From assembly GCF_029873475.1 (NCBI RefSeq), contig NZ_CP123499.1, positions 1,178,001 to 1,242,000 of the forward strand: a DNA stretch of 64,000 bases. Reading direction: 5' to 3'. The notes below the pieces were generated by a model. That model saw nothing but the letters and a program-made list of their open reading frames with translations. It had not been told where the DNA came from and did not search any database. Shown one piece after another: positions 46,054-53,246 of the stretch; positions within the stretch are counted from its first letter, which is position 1, and each line of letters opens with the position of its first letter. A program made the translations under genes and the position numbers. The stretch comes from Arsenophonus sp. aPb (GTDB lineage: Bacteria > Pseudomonadota > Gammaproteobacteria > Enterobacterales > Enterobacteriaceae).

Positions 46054-46610
46054 TGAGATATTTGGCATGGATTTTTTGTTTTTTACTTATCGGTTGTAGT
46101 ACTGGGATTGAAAAATCTTATTATCAATTACCAACGACACCGAGCTTAATGACTAAAAAAAGTGATTTACTAACGCAAAAACAGCTATGGATACAGACAG
46201 TACAGTTGTCTGGAATATTGGCAGCTAACGGTATTACTTATCAAACTAGTGACGTTAATTATGTTAATGCAGCCAATCATCTATGGGCAAGTCCGTTGGA
46301 ACAACAGTTGATGCAAAATTTAGTCAATGAGTTATCGATGGCGTTACCTAATCGATTAGTATCGGCTCAACCATTAGAAAATAGACCTGATAGTCTTAAT
46401 GTTATCTTAACCGCTTTTCATGGCCGCTATGACGGTAAAGTGATTATCCAAGGAGATTGGGTTTATAAAAGCGATAAAGGCATTATCAAGCGAGATTTTA
46501 GTTTGCTGCTTGATCAAAATGAAAATGGTTATCCAGCATTAGTTAGGACATTAGCAAGAGGTTGGACACAGGTTGGGCAATCTATAGCCAACCAATTACC
46601 AAAATCTTAA
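46053..46610 (+). CDS. pqiC: PqiC (YmbA), outer-membrane lipoprotein of the Pqi system
   Basis: A 185-residue lipoprotein. The signal peptide ends at the lipobox LLIGC, so Cys15 is the lipid-modified residue, and Ser follows it, which favours outer-membrane targeting. The DUF330/ABC-type transport auxiliary domain is recognisable (SPLEQQLMQNLVNELSMALP...GKVIIQGDWVY). It starts in a TAATG overlap with pqiB. rmf, which follows in E. coli, is missing. Confidence 0.93.
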   Translation: MRYLAWIFCFLLIGCSTGIEKSYYQLPTTPSLMTKKSDLLTQKQLWIQTVQLSGILAANGITYQTSDVNYVNAANHLWASPLEQQLMQNLVNELSMALPNRLVSAQPLENRPDSLNVILTAFHGRYDGKVIIQGDWVYKSDKGIIKRDFSLLLDQNENGYPALVRTLARGWTQVGQSIANQLPKS

Positions 46611-46638
46611 CTGTATAAAAGATAACAATAACATATTT

Positions 46639-46669
46639 ACCCCTTCAGCTAGATAACAGAAGGGGTTTT
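46639..46669 (+). terminator. Terminator of pqiABC
   Basis: ACCCCTTC (46639-46646) and GAAGGGGT (46659-46666), loop 12 nt, followed by TTT. Placed 30 bp after pqiC and before the convergent fabA. Confidence 0.8.
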
Positions 46670-46687
46670 GATAAAAAAGGTCTGGCT

Positions 46688-47206
46688 TTAGAAGCTGCTA
46701 GTATCTTGAAATAAACCGACTTTCAAATCTTTTGCTGTGTAAATACACTTATCATCAACCAAGACTTCACCATCAGCTACACCCATAATTAACTTTCGAT
46801 TAATAACACGTTTTAAATGGATACGGTAGGTTACTTTTTTTGCGGTTGGTAAAACTTGCCCAGTAAATTTGACCTCACCTACACCCAGTGCCCGGCCTTT
46901 ACCTTTACCACCAAGCCATCCCAGATAGAAACCGACCAGTTGCCACATTGCATCCAGACCTAAACAGCCTGGCATAACAGGATCATTGGTAAAGTGACAG
47001 CTAAAAAACCACAAATCAGGTTTGATATCAAATTCGGCTTCAATAAAACCTTTATCAAACATGCCACCTGTTTCGCTCATTTTTATGATGCGATCCATCA
47101 TCAGCATATTACCGGAAGGTAATGGCGGCCCATTTTCGCCAAAAAGTTCGCCTCTACCGGAAGCATCCAAATCTTCTTTACTATAGGAGCTGTGTTTATC
47201 AACCAT
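46688..47206 (-). CDS. fabA: 3-hydroxyacyl-ACP dehydratase/isomerase FabA
   Basis: Dehydrates hydroxydecanoyl-ACP and isomerises it, starting unsaturated fatty acid synthesis. It has 172 residues, as in E. coli. The catalytic His is in CHFTNDPVMPGCLG near residue 71, and the Asp is in GLDAMWQLVGFYLG. The start MVDKHSSYSKEDL fits the family (E. coli MVDKRESYTKEDL). No good Shine-Dalgarno precedes the ATG. Regulatory sites upstream match the E. coli FadR activator and FabR repressor sites. Confidence 0.97.
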   Translation of the reverse strand: MVDKHSSYSKEDLDASGRGELFGENGPPLPSGNMLMMDRIIKMSETGGMFDKGFIEAEFDIKPDLWFFSCHFTNDPVMPGCLGLDAMWQLVGFYLGWLGGKGKGRALGVGEVKFTGQVLPTAKKVTYRIHLKRVINRKLIMGVADGEVLVDDKCIYTAKDLKVGLFQDTSSF

Positions 47207-47215
47207 AATACTAAA

Positions 47216-47241
47216 TAGCCTTATTATAAATAATAAGGCTA
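47216..47241. repeat. 11-bp perfect palindrome at the fabA transcription start
   Basis: TAGCCTTATTA (47216-47226) and TAATAAGGCTA (47231-47241) with a 4-nt centre. It spans the expected transcription start (about 47236) and ends 9 bp before the fabA ATG. There is no T-run, so it is not an ordinary terminator. It could be a DNA operator, or form a leader structure only if transcription starts upstream. Confidence 0.6.
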
Positions 47242-47242
47242 A

Positions 47243-47271
47243 AGAATAGCTTACACTTGTAAGCTGAACAA
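47243..47271 (-). promoter_or_regulatory. fabA promoter with FabR-type operator
   Basis: On the minus strand -35 TTGTTC (47266-47271) and -10 TATTCT (47243-47248) are 17 bp apart, as in E. coli fabA (TTGTTC/TATCCT). Between them is the 18-bp near-perfect palindrome AGCTTACAAGTGTAAGCT (47248-47265), the place and shape of the FabR operator AGCGTACA-N2-TGTTxGCT. Together they suggest repression of fabA by FabR. Confidence 0.75.
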
Positions 47272-47283
47272 GTCCGATCAGCT
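47267..47283 (-). promoter_or_regulatory. FadR activator site upstream of fabA
   Basis: On the minus strand AGCTGATCGGACTTGTT matches the FadR operator of E. coli fabA (CTGATCGGACTTGTT core) and overlaps the -35 box, centred about -40 from the expected start. FadR activates fabA from this position in E. coli. Confidence 0.75.
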
Positions 47284-47293
47284 AATTTTTTAT

Positions 47294-49045
47294 TTAATTT
47301 AACCACTTTAGAAGTCCCATAAATTTGGGTCTTTCTTGATTATTAGCTTGAGTAATTCGTTCTTGTATTAAAGCTAACAGATGTAAATTATTTGTATCAT
47401 ACTGTTGCTTATAATAAGCATGCTTTGTTAAAATCGAAATCGCTTCAGAAACGTGTTCAACTGGCCAGATATGAAATACGCCAGATTTGACTGCTTCAAT
47501 AAGATCGGCTTTTAAACATAAATGACGAATATTAGCCATAGGAATGATAACACCTTGCTGACCAGTTAATTCGCGTTGGAAACAGACATCAAAAAAACTT
47601 TCGATTTTTTGGTTGATACCACCAATAGGCTGTACATAACCGAATTGATCTACCGCACCTGTAACAGCGATTTGCTGATCGATAGGCTGAAGAGAAAGTG
47701 CACTAATTAATGCACAAAGCTCAGCTAAGGAAGCACTATCACCATCAACTTCATTGTAAGATTGCTCAAATACAATTGAGGCAGAAAAGGGCTGTGGCTG
47801 TTCAAGTTTTAATTCGTAATTAAGATAGGCTTGCATAATCATCATGCCTTTAGCGTGAATATTACCGCCTAGCTCAGCTTTACGTTCTACATCCGTAAAC
47901 TCACCATCGCCGAAGTGAGCAACACAGGTAATTCGTGATGGTTCACCGATCAGTTCTGGATGCCCGGGATACTGCATAACAGATAATCCATTGATTTGGC
48001 CAATCATTTCACCTTCAGTTTTTATAAAAACTTGTTTTTGCAGAATATCATCTAGATTGCGTTTAGCTCGATAACCGTGTTGCCATTGGCGTTGCTGGAT
48101 TGCTGTTTGGAACGACTTTGCAGTTAGCTGATTATCTTGTTGAAACTGGTTTGCTTCAGTTAAACAACGAGTAAGCCATATTCTATCTAATGGTAGGGTA
48201 GATTTATCTTCAGTATATCGAATTGCTTGAGTAATGAAGATTGGCCATGCATCAGCCGTTAAAGTAGGAAGTTGGTAATCAGTAATAATTTGTTTAACAA
48301 ATTGCATCCATAGCGATAATTGACCACTATGTTCAAAATTCAATTCAAATTCATACTCGCCATAAGTAGCTTGAGCAAAAAGTTCAGGCTCTTTTGCTTC
48401 AAATTGCTCAAGACTAAAATCATCACCGACTAAAATAAGTTTAATATCCAGTGGCATTGAATCAATTGGATAGGGGAAAAATTGATTATCATTAGCTGGC
48501 AGCCACTCAAACCGTTTTTGCATTACCATCTGTTTTAGACGCTGCCACATCAATGGCTGTGCCAATAATGAACCAACGGAAAGTAATAATACTCCACCAT
48601 TGATTTTATGTAATAGCCCAGGCTCTATGTGAACACTATTTTGCTGTTGGTGGACACTACCAAATAATTGAGGCATTTCTATCCAATTACAGAAATAGAC
48701 TGAGTGGCAAGGCGTAAATGCGCCTTTAATGCTTTCTTGCCAATGAAATCTTCCATTTGATTGTTGATAATCGCCAGTTATAGATACTGAGGATGGAGTA
48801 ATATTTTTAATGCATTTTGCTAATTCCGATAAGTAGCTATGGCATTCTACTGCTCTAATGACAGCAAAAGGGGAATAGGTTGGTGTTGATAAAAACCTTT
48901 CGAGACTATTGTATAATCTCGGTTGAATACTGGCCAGAGTGGCATTATCTAGTTTATCAGCAGAAGCAAAAAGATTAAGATAAGGTTCATAATCAGGTGC
49001 TAAATTCTGCCATATTAATTCGTTACTAATCACGCTATTTTTCAA
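47294..49045 (-). CDS. lonH: Lon-like protease LonH (YcbZ)
   Basis: A 583-residue protein of the Lon S16 family (E. coli YcbZ 586). The N-terminal part is a degenerate AAA-like domain without a clear Walker A. The C-terminal protease domain has the catalytic Ser in VDGDSASLAELCALIS near residue 444 and the Lys in GYVQPIGGINQKIESFFD near residue 487. It lies downstream of fabA on the same strand order as in E. coli. The exact substrate set is not established. Confidence 0.92.
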   Translation of the reverse strand: MKNSVISNELIWQNLAPDYEPYLNLFASADKLDNATLASIQPRLYNSLERFLSTPTYSPFAVIRAVECHSYLSELAKCIKNITPSSVSITGDYQQSNGRFHWQESIKGAFTPCHSVYFCNWIEMPQLFGSVHQQQNSVHIEPGLLHKINGGVLLLSVGSLLAQPLMWQRLKQMVMQKRFEWLPANDNQFFPYPIDSMPLDIKLILVGDDFSLEQFEAKEPELFAQATYGEYEFELNFEHSGQLSLWMQFVKQIITDYQLPTLTADAWPIFITQAIRYTEDKSTLPLDRIWLTRCLTEANQFQQDNQLTAKSFQTAIQQRQWQHGYRAKRNLDDILQKQVFIKTEGEMIGQINGLSVMQYPGHPELIGEPSRITCVAHFGDGEFTDVERKAELGGNIHAKGMMIMQAYLNYELKLEQPQPFSASIVFEQSYNEVDGDSASLAELCALISALSLQPIDQQIAVTGAVDQFGYVQPIGGINQKIESFFDVCFQRELTGQQGVIIPMANIRHLCLKADLIEAVKSGVFHIWPVEHVSEAISILTKHAYYKQQYDTNNLHLLALIQERITQANNQERPKFMGLLKWLN

Positions 49046-49580
49046 CTTATAATTTAGATAAAAAGTTTATAAATTATCCCCAATGTCCTGATTATATAGA
49101 GTCAAGATAGAAGATATTTTAGCAACATACTATTGTTGTTAGAGAAACAGGGTACATTTTACTGTGAAAACAAGATATCTGTTTCCAACATTATAAAATT
49201 TTTATGGTGAATCATTATATTAACGTTTGTTTAAATTTATGCCACTATTAATTTTGTATATTTTAAATATAATTTTATTTTCAAGTAGTAAGCTAATGAC
49301 TAACGCGCAAAAACTCCTAATACAGTAGATACAATCTATCATTTCAATTCAGAATACAGTGGAAATTACGGGCTATAAATGTGAATAATTATATTCTATC
49401 GCATTAATGATGATTTTTTGTTAATTGACTTACATAAATAGGAAAAATTATATTTTTTGCTAACATTTCAATATAAGTGTGATTTCTTACTAGGATTTTA
49501 CTAAATTGATTAAATAAACCAAATGTTTTTATATTTTATGTTGTTATAATTACATAAGTTACGTTGTCACAGAGATGATT
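49046..49580. other. lonH-matP divergent spacer
   Basis: 535 bp, very AT-rich, no supported gene. A stretch at about 49297-49400 reads partly like a decayed piece of coding DNA but has an in-frame stop. The only clear site is the matS-like sequence at 49558-49570. Promoters for lonH and matP must lie here but are not distinguishable. Confidence 0.55.
49558..49570. promoter_or_regulatory. matS-like MatP-binding site just before matP
   Basis: GTTACGTTGTCAC matches the matS consensus GTGACRNYGTCAC at 12 of 13 positions (T for G at position 3). It ends 10 bp before the matP ATG, covering the ribosome binding region. Binding by MatP here would repress its own gene; that role is inferred. Confidence 0.6.
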
Positions 49581-50030
49581 ATGAAATATCAACAGCTTGA
49601 GAATCTTGAATGTGGTTGGAAATGGGATTACCTGGTTAAAAAGTATCGGGATGGTGAAAATATCACTAAGCATATTGAAAAAAGCGCCGCTCAGGATGCG
49701 ATTGAACAACTGTTGAAATTAGAAAATACGCCAACAAAAGTGATAAACTGGATAAAAAATCATATGTCGCCAGATTTATCTAATCGAATGAAGCAAACCA
49801 TTAGAGCTCGCAGAAAGCGACATTTTAATGCAGAGCATCAACATTCGTGCAAAAAATCTATCGATTTAGATTTCCTCGTGTGGCAAAGGCTCTCTATTCT
49901 AGCAAGAAAACAAGGACGTACATTGTCTGAAACTATTGTGCATCTTATTGAAGATGCAGAAAGAAAAGACCAATATGCTAACCAAATGTCAACATTTAAA
50001 CAGGATTTACAAAATATACTGGGTGACTAG
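49581..50030 (+). CDS. matP: Macrodomain Ter protein MatP
   Basis: Binds matS sites, organises the terminus region, bridges it to the divisome through ZapB and displaces MukBEF from it. The ATG at 49581 (MKYQQLENLECGWKWDYL) matches E. coli MatP and gives 149 residues; an ATG at 49575 would add two residues. The helical N-terminus, the highly conserved RMKQTIRARRKRHFNAEHQH and the ribbon-helix-helix region (SIDLDFLVWQRLSILA...RTLSETIVHLIEDAE) are intact. It is convergent with ompA. Confidence 0.96.
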   Translation: MKYQQLENLECGWKWDYLVKKYRDGENITKHIEKSAAQDAIEQLLKLENTPTKVINWIKNHMSPDLSNRMKQTIRARRKRHFNAEHQHSCKKSIDLDFLVWQRLSILARKQGRTLSETIVHLIEDAERKDQYANQMSTFKQDLQNILGD

Positions 50031-50089
50031 TACAAAAGGTATAATTATAAATGCGAATTTTTAGTCACTCGAGCCAAAAATTTTAAGCA

Positions 50090-50122
50090 AAAAATAACCC
50101 TTGAAGCAAGGGTTATTTTATT
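50090..50122. terminator. Bidirectional terminator between matP and ompA
   Basis: AAAATAACCCTTG (50091-50103), loop AAG, CAAGGGTTATTTT (50107-50119): a perfect 13-bp stem with A-run and T-run on the two sides, so it serves both convergent genes. Confidence 0.92.
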
Positions 50123-50150
50123 TGGTAATAAATAATCTTTTAAAGCGATA

Positions 50151-51200
50151 CTAAGGTTGCGGAGTTACCTCTGTAGTACCTTGGATCTCGATCTCAACTC
50201 GGCGATCTGGTGCTAAGCAATTAATTAATGCAGCGCGAGGTTTTACGTTATTACAAGTACTACCGGTTACTGGATTTTCTTCCCCGCGGCCTTGTGAACT
50301 AATTGCATTCGCTGGGATACCTTTAGAAATCAAATAGCTCATAACTTCATGTGCGCGTTTTTGAGATAAAGGTTTGTTGTAGGATGGTGAACCAATACGG
50401 TCGGTATAACCAAGAACCATAACACGACCTTGAGTTGGATCAAGATTAGTTAGTTCACTATACAACTTATCAAGTTCAACTTTACCTGCTGGTTTCAATG
50501 TATGTTTATTGAATTCAAACAAAACATCAGAACGTAAAGTAAAACGTTTGTTTTCGATTGGTGCTGGTGCTGGTACAATTACGGGAGCAGGCTCTTGATT
50601 GAATCGATATGCAACACCAACGCTCAACATTCCATTATCTGGACGAACAGACAGTGAATCTTTATCGCCAATATGGCTAACCCATTGATAATCTAAACGA
50701 GTTGCCCATTCTGGGGTAATAGCATATTCAAGGCCTAGCGCATAAACTGGAGAAACACCAGTGTCATGCTCTTTGAAGGAATCTTGACCGGCTACGTTTG
50801 CTTTTGCGTCAGTACGCCATACCATACCACCTAGACGAGTATAAACATCTAATTCGTCTGTAAGTGGATAGCTTAGACGAGCGGTTAATTGAACACCCAT
50901 TGATTTCAGGCTACCGTTATTTGGTTGACCAGAATATTTCATTCTGCCAAACCAGTCATAACCTAATTCAAAACCGAGATATTGATTATGTTGGTAACCA
51001 AGATAGGCACCAGCGCCTAGTTGATCGCGCTTAGTTTTACCACTTCCAACATTTTCACCGTAAGGGTGAAAGCCTGTATCTTCAAAGTGTGACCAACCTA
51101 ATTTAGCACCGGTATACCAGGTATTATCTTTGGGTGCTGCCTGGGCTGCAGTTGCGAAAGCTGCCACTGCTACTGCTACTGCGATAGCTATCTTTTTCAT
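50151..51200 (-). CDS. ompA: Outer-membrane protein OmpA
   Basis: Eight-strand outer-membrane barrel joined to a periplasmic domain that binds peptidoglycan. The start at 51200 (MKKIAIAVAVAVAAF) gives 349 residues with a signal peptide ending AQA and mature APKDNTWYTGAKLGW, as in E. coli. The barrel ends near VAYRFNQ, followed by a proline-rich hinge (EPAPVIVPAPAPIE). The C-terminal OmpA-like domain has the NKPLSQKRAHEVMSYL and GYTDRIGS motifs and two cysteines. GAGGCG before the ATG is the ribosome binding site. Confidence 0.97.
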   Translation of the reverse strand: MKKIAIAVAVAVAAFATAAQAAPKDNTWYTGAKLGWSHFEDTGFHPYGENVGSGKTKRDQLGAGAYLGYQHNQYLGFELGYDWFGRMKYSGQPNNGSLKSMGVQLTARLSYPLTDELDVYTRLGGMVWRTDAKANVAGQDSFKEHDTGVSPVYALGLEYAITPEWATRLDYQWVSHIGDKDSLSVRPDNGMLSVGVAYRFNQEPAPVIVPAPAPIENKRFTLRSDVLFEFNKHTLKPAGKVELDKLYSELTNLDPTQGRVMVLGYTDRIGSPSYNKPLSQKRAHEVMSYLISKGIPANAISSQGRGEENPVTGSTCNNVKPRAALINCLAPDRRVEIEIQGTTEVTPQP

Positions 51201-51400
51201 TTTACGCCTCGTTATCATCCAATATAGGCATCAGCTTCTTGAGCTTTTTTATAAGCCGTATGGTTTAAAATACTTGTTAAGTTATTACGCTCTACTATCT
51301 TCGTCTCTACTTTATCTGCCTAAGTAATCTTCAAATAAAAAGTAGAATCAAAGCACTACCTTAACGTTGTAAAGTCTACAACGAACTTCGAAAGTTACAA
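51201..51400 (-). promoter_or_regulatory. ompA promoter and 5' leader
   Basis: On the minus strand -35 TTGTAA (51395-51400) and -10 TAGACT (51373-51378) are 16 bp apart within ACTTGTAA...CGTTGTAGACTTTACA, nearly the E. coli ompA promoter. The leader is about 165 nt. Its end, GGATGATAACGAGGCGTAAA, is almost identical to E. coli, where the MicA small RNA pairs over the ribosome binding site. Confidence 0.8.
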
Positions 51401-51553
51401 GTAGAGGAAACATTAATCTCATTAACTTTTTAAAAGGCAATCGGTGAATTATAGATATAATTTATAACTATATTGCCATGATTAATCAATTAACCAAATG
51501 ATTTATATTATTTTTTTTTGTTTTTGTCTATTGTGGTTTACAACCCATCAAAC

Positions 51554-51575
51554 AGATTAGGAATAATCCTAATCT
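51554..51575 (-). terminator. Hairpin after sulA
   Basis: AGATTAGG (51554-51561), loop AATAAT, CCTAATCT (51568-51575), only a few bases after the sulA stop. The T-run on the minus strand is weak (GTTTGATGG). Confidence 0.55.
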
Positions 51576-51578
51576 AGA

Positions 51579-52094
51579 CTAGTGATAATAATTAGAATGA
51601 ATTTTTAGTTGATTAGGATGTCCGCCGGGGCAATTTGTTTTTTGAGGCCGCATAACAAAGCCAATGCTGTTTCCTATCTGTGCTGCGTGCTCTAAATGCT
51701 GTAAATATGATTGTGATAAAGTTGGTAACCATCCTAAGACAATACTACAGTTGCCGCTAGATAACGCTTTTATCATGGCAGCAACGCTCATTTCTGGGCT
51801 TAGTGAATTTATTTGTACTGTTTTATTTAATGGTAGCTCTGAATTAATCAACCAATTACGGCTTAATTTTCGGTTAGGATTTAGCCATAATAGCCAACGA
51901 GATTCATCGCTAAGTCTGTGTAATAGTGATGTTAGAAGGACTTCAACCATAGGATTATTTTCATTATATACCCATTCATTAACTGCGCCGTTTGGATAAA
52001 TTGACACATTTCTATAATTTGGTAATAGTACATTTTGGACATTATTACGTTGATTTTTTATTTTTATTGGGTAATTACATAAGTCGTTATTCAT
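51579..52094 (-). CDS. sulA: SOS cell-division inhibitor SulA
   Basis: Blocks FtsZ polymerisation during the SOS response and is normally removed by Lon. The 171-residue protein is diverged but has the SulA/RecA-like core: VEVLLTSLLHRLSDESRWLLWL, SPEMSVAAMIKAL and CSIVLGWLPTLSQ. The C-terminus ends with histidine (SNYYH), as in E. coli SulA, whose terminal His is the Lon recognition point. GAGG precedes the ATG. A perfect LexA box lies 17 bp upstream. Confidence 0.93.
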   Translation of the reverse strand: MNNDLCNYPIKIKNQRNNVQNVLLPNYRNVSIYPNGAVNEWVYNENNPMVEVLLTSLLHRLSDESRWLLWLNPNRKLSRNWLINSELPLNKTVQINSLSPEMSVAAMIKALSSGNCSIVLGWLPTLSQSYLQHLEHAAQIGNSIGFVMRPQKTNCPGGHPNQLKIHSNYYH

Positions 52095-52110
52095 ATTGGC
52101 CTCAGCTTAA

Positions 52111-52130
52111 TACTGTATATGTATACAGTA
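52111..52130. promoter_or_regulatory. LexA (SOS) box of sulA
   Basis: TACTGTATATGTATACAGTA fits the LexA consensus TACTGTATATATATACAGTA with one difference in the centre. Its position immediately upstream of sulA identifies it as the SOS operator. Confidence 0.95.
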
Positions 52131-52579
52131 ATCGTGTATTCATATAATATCAAGCCAATTTTTACAAAGCGCTTCGCAAAAAATTAACTTTTTCGCTTAA
52201 TTGAACACTTAATTGTTGCAGTTTGGATAAGATGGCGTATTTTTCTATTTTACCTGTTAAGTTGAATATTTTTATTAACTATTAATGATTTAAATGGATA
52301 TAGGATACGATTTATTTATTATAAATATTAAATATAAACGGTAGTAGCTAAGTTATGTTTTGTAATTGGTAAGATATTTATTTGGCTATATTTAATTTAA
52401 TATTAAACGATGCTTAAGGTTTTGTTCGTCGCCTTTAGTATATGAGGTTTTGCAATAACATAGAGGTTCTTAAAGTGGGTGAAATAACTTAATAAATTTT
52501 CTTGCTATTTTAACTGATTAAAATATGGAGAAATATAAAAATATTAGATTTGTGAGCGTTCACATGGAGAGTGGCAATT
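52131..52579. promoter_or_regulatory. sulA-sxy spacer with two operator-like palindromes
   Basis: About 450 bp, AT-rich, no gene. It contains an imperfect palindrome TTTACAAAGCGCTTCGCAAA (52161-52180, 18 of 20 symmetrical) and a near-perfect TGTGAGCGTTCACA (52551-52564) directly before sxy. Both have the central CG-type symmetry of LacI/PurR-family operators, but neither can be assigned to a regulator. No CRP-S site with normal spacing was found. Confidence 0.5.
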
Positions 52580-53179
52580 ATGCTTTTATTTGATTCTTGT
52601 TTTTCTTATTTGCAAAGGCTAATGGAAAATTATGGCCATATAAAACAAAAACCGCATTTTGGTGGTTATCGTATTCTAGTCAATCATGTCATTATTGGAC
52701 AGGTATTGGACGGCAAGTTTTATCTACGAGGTTGTTTATTTGCGGAACTTCAATTTGAAGTATCTGGATTGCAAAAATTGGTTTACACCAAGAAAGGTGT
52801 TCCCCTTATATTAAAATATTTTTTTATCAACGAGATGCTTTGGAATGATAATTTACTTTTATGCTATTACATTGATCTAGCTTATAAAGCAGCAGTAGAA
52901 GAATTATCTCAAAAACAGCTTTTACATATCAGGATCAAAGACTTGCCTAATATGAATATGTCAATAGAAAGAGCATTAGGAAAAGTTGGAATTAGCGATG
53001 TAGGCTATTTGAAAATGTTAGGTGCTAAAGCTTGCTATTTAAAATTAAGACAGAAGAAAGTGAATTTGAGTATTAAGTTACTATTTGAATTAGCTGGTGC
53101 TATCGAAGGTTATCATATAGCAGTACTTCCTGAGTCCATAAAAATTGAATTAATTACTTGGTACAATAGCCTTACGTAA
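52580..53179 (+). CDS. sxy: Sxy/TfoX competence regulator
   Basis: Co-activator that works with CRP at CRP-S promoters of competence and pilus genes. The ATG at 52580, with GGAGAG 10 bp upstream, gives 199 residues (E. coli 209); a GTG at 52571 is too close to that site. The N-terminal TfoX domain (HFGGYRILVNHVIIGQVLDGKFYLR) and the C-terminal DNA-binding-type domain (IKDLPNMNMSIERALGKVGISDV, LGAKACYLKLRQ) are both present. Sequence identity to E. coli is moderate but continuous. It lies next to sulA, as in E. coli. Confidence 0.92.
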   Translation: MLLFDSCFSYLQRLMENYGHIKQKPHFGGYRILVNHVIIGQVLDGKFYLRGCLFAELQFEVSGLQKLVYTKKGVPLILKYFFINEMLWNDNLLLCYYIDLAYKAAVEELSQKQLLHIRIKDLPNMNMSIERALGKVGISDVGYLKMLGAKACYLKLRQKKVNLSIKLLFELAGAIEGYHIAVLPESIKIELITWYNSLT

Positions 53180-53246
53180 GGAAATACACCAAGAAAATGA
53201 TTTTATGGTCAGTTTTAAGTTAAAAACTTTGCTAATTAAAACTATT

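Noticed and set aside
49297..49400. Stretch resembling part of pqiC (ACTAACGC...AAAAAC...ATACAG), possible pseudogene fragment
   Set aside because: Similarity covers only about 35 bases with several gaps, then fades, and the frame has a stop. It is compatible with chance in AT-rich DNA.
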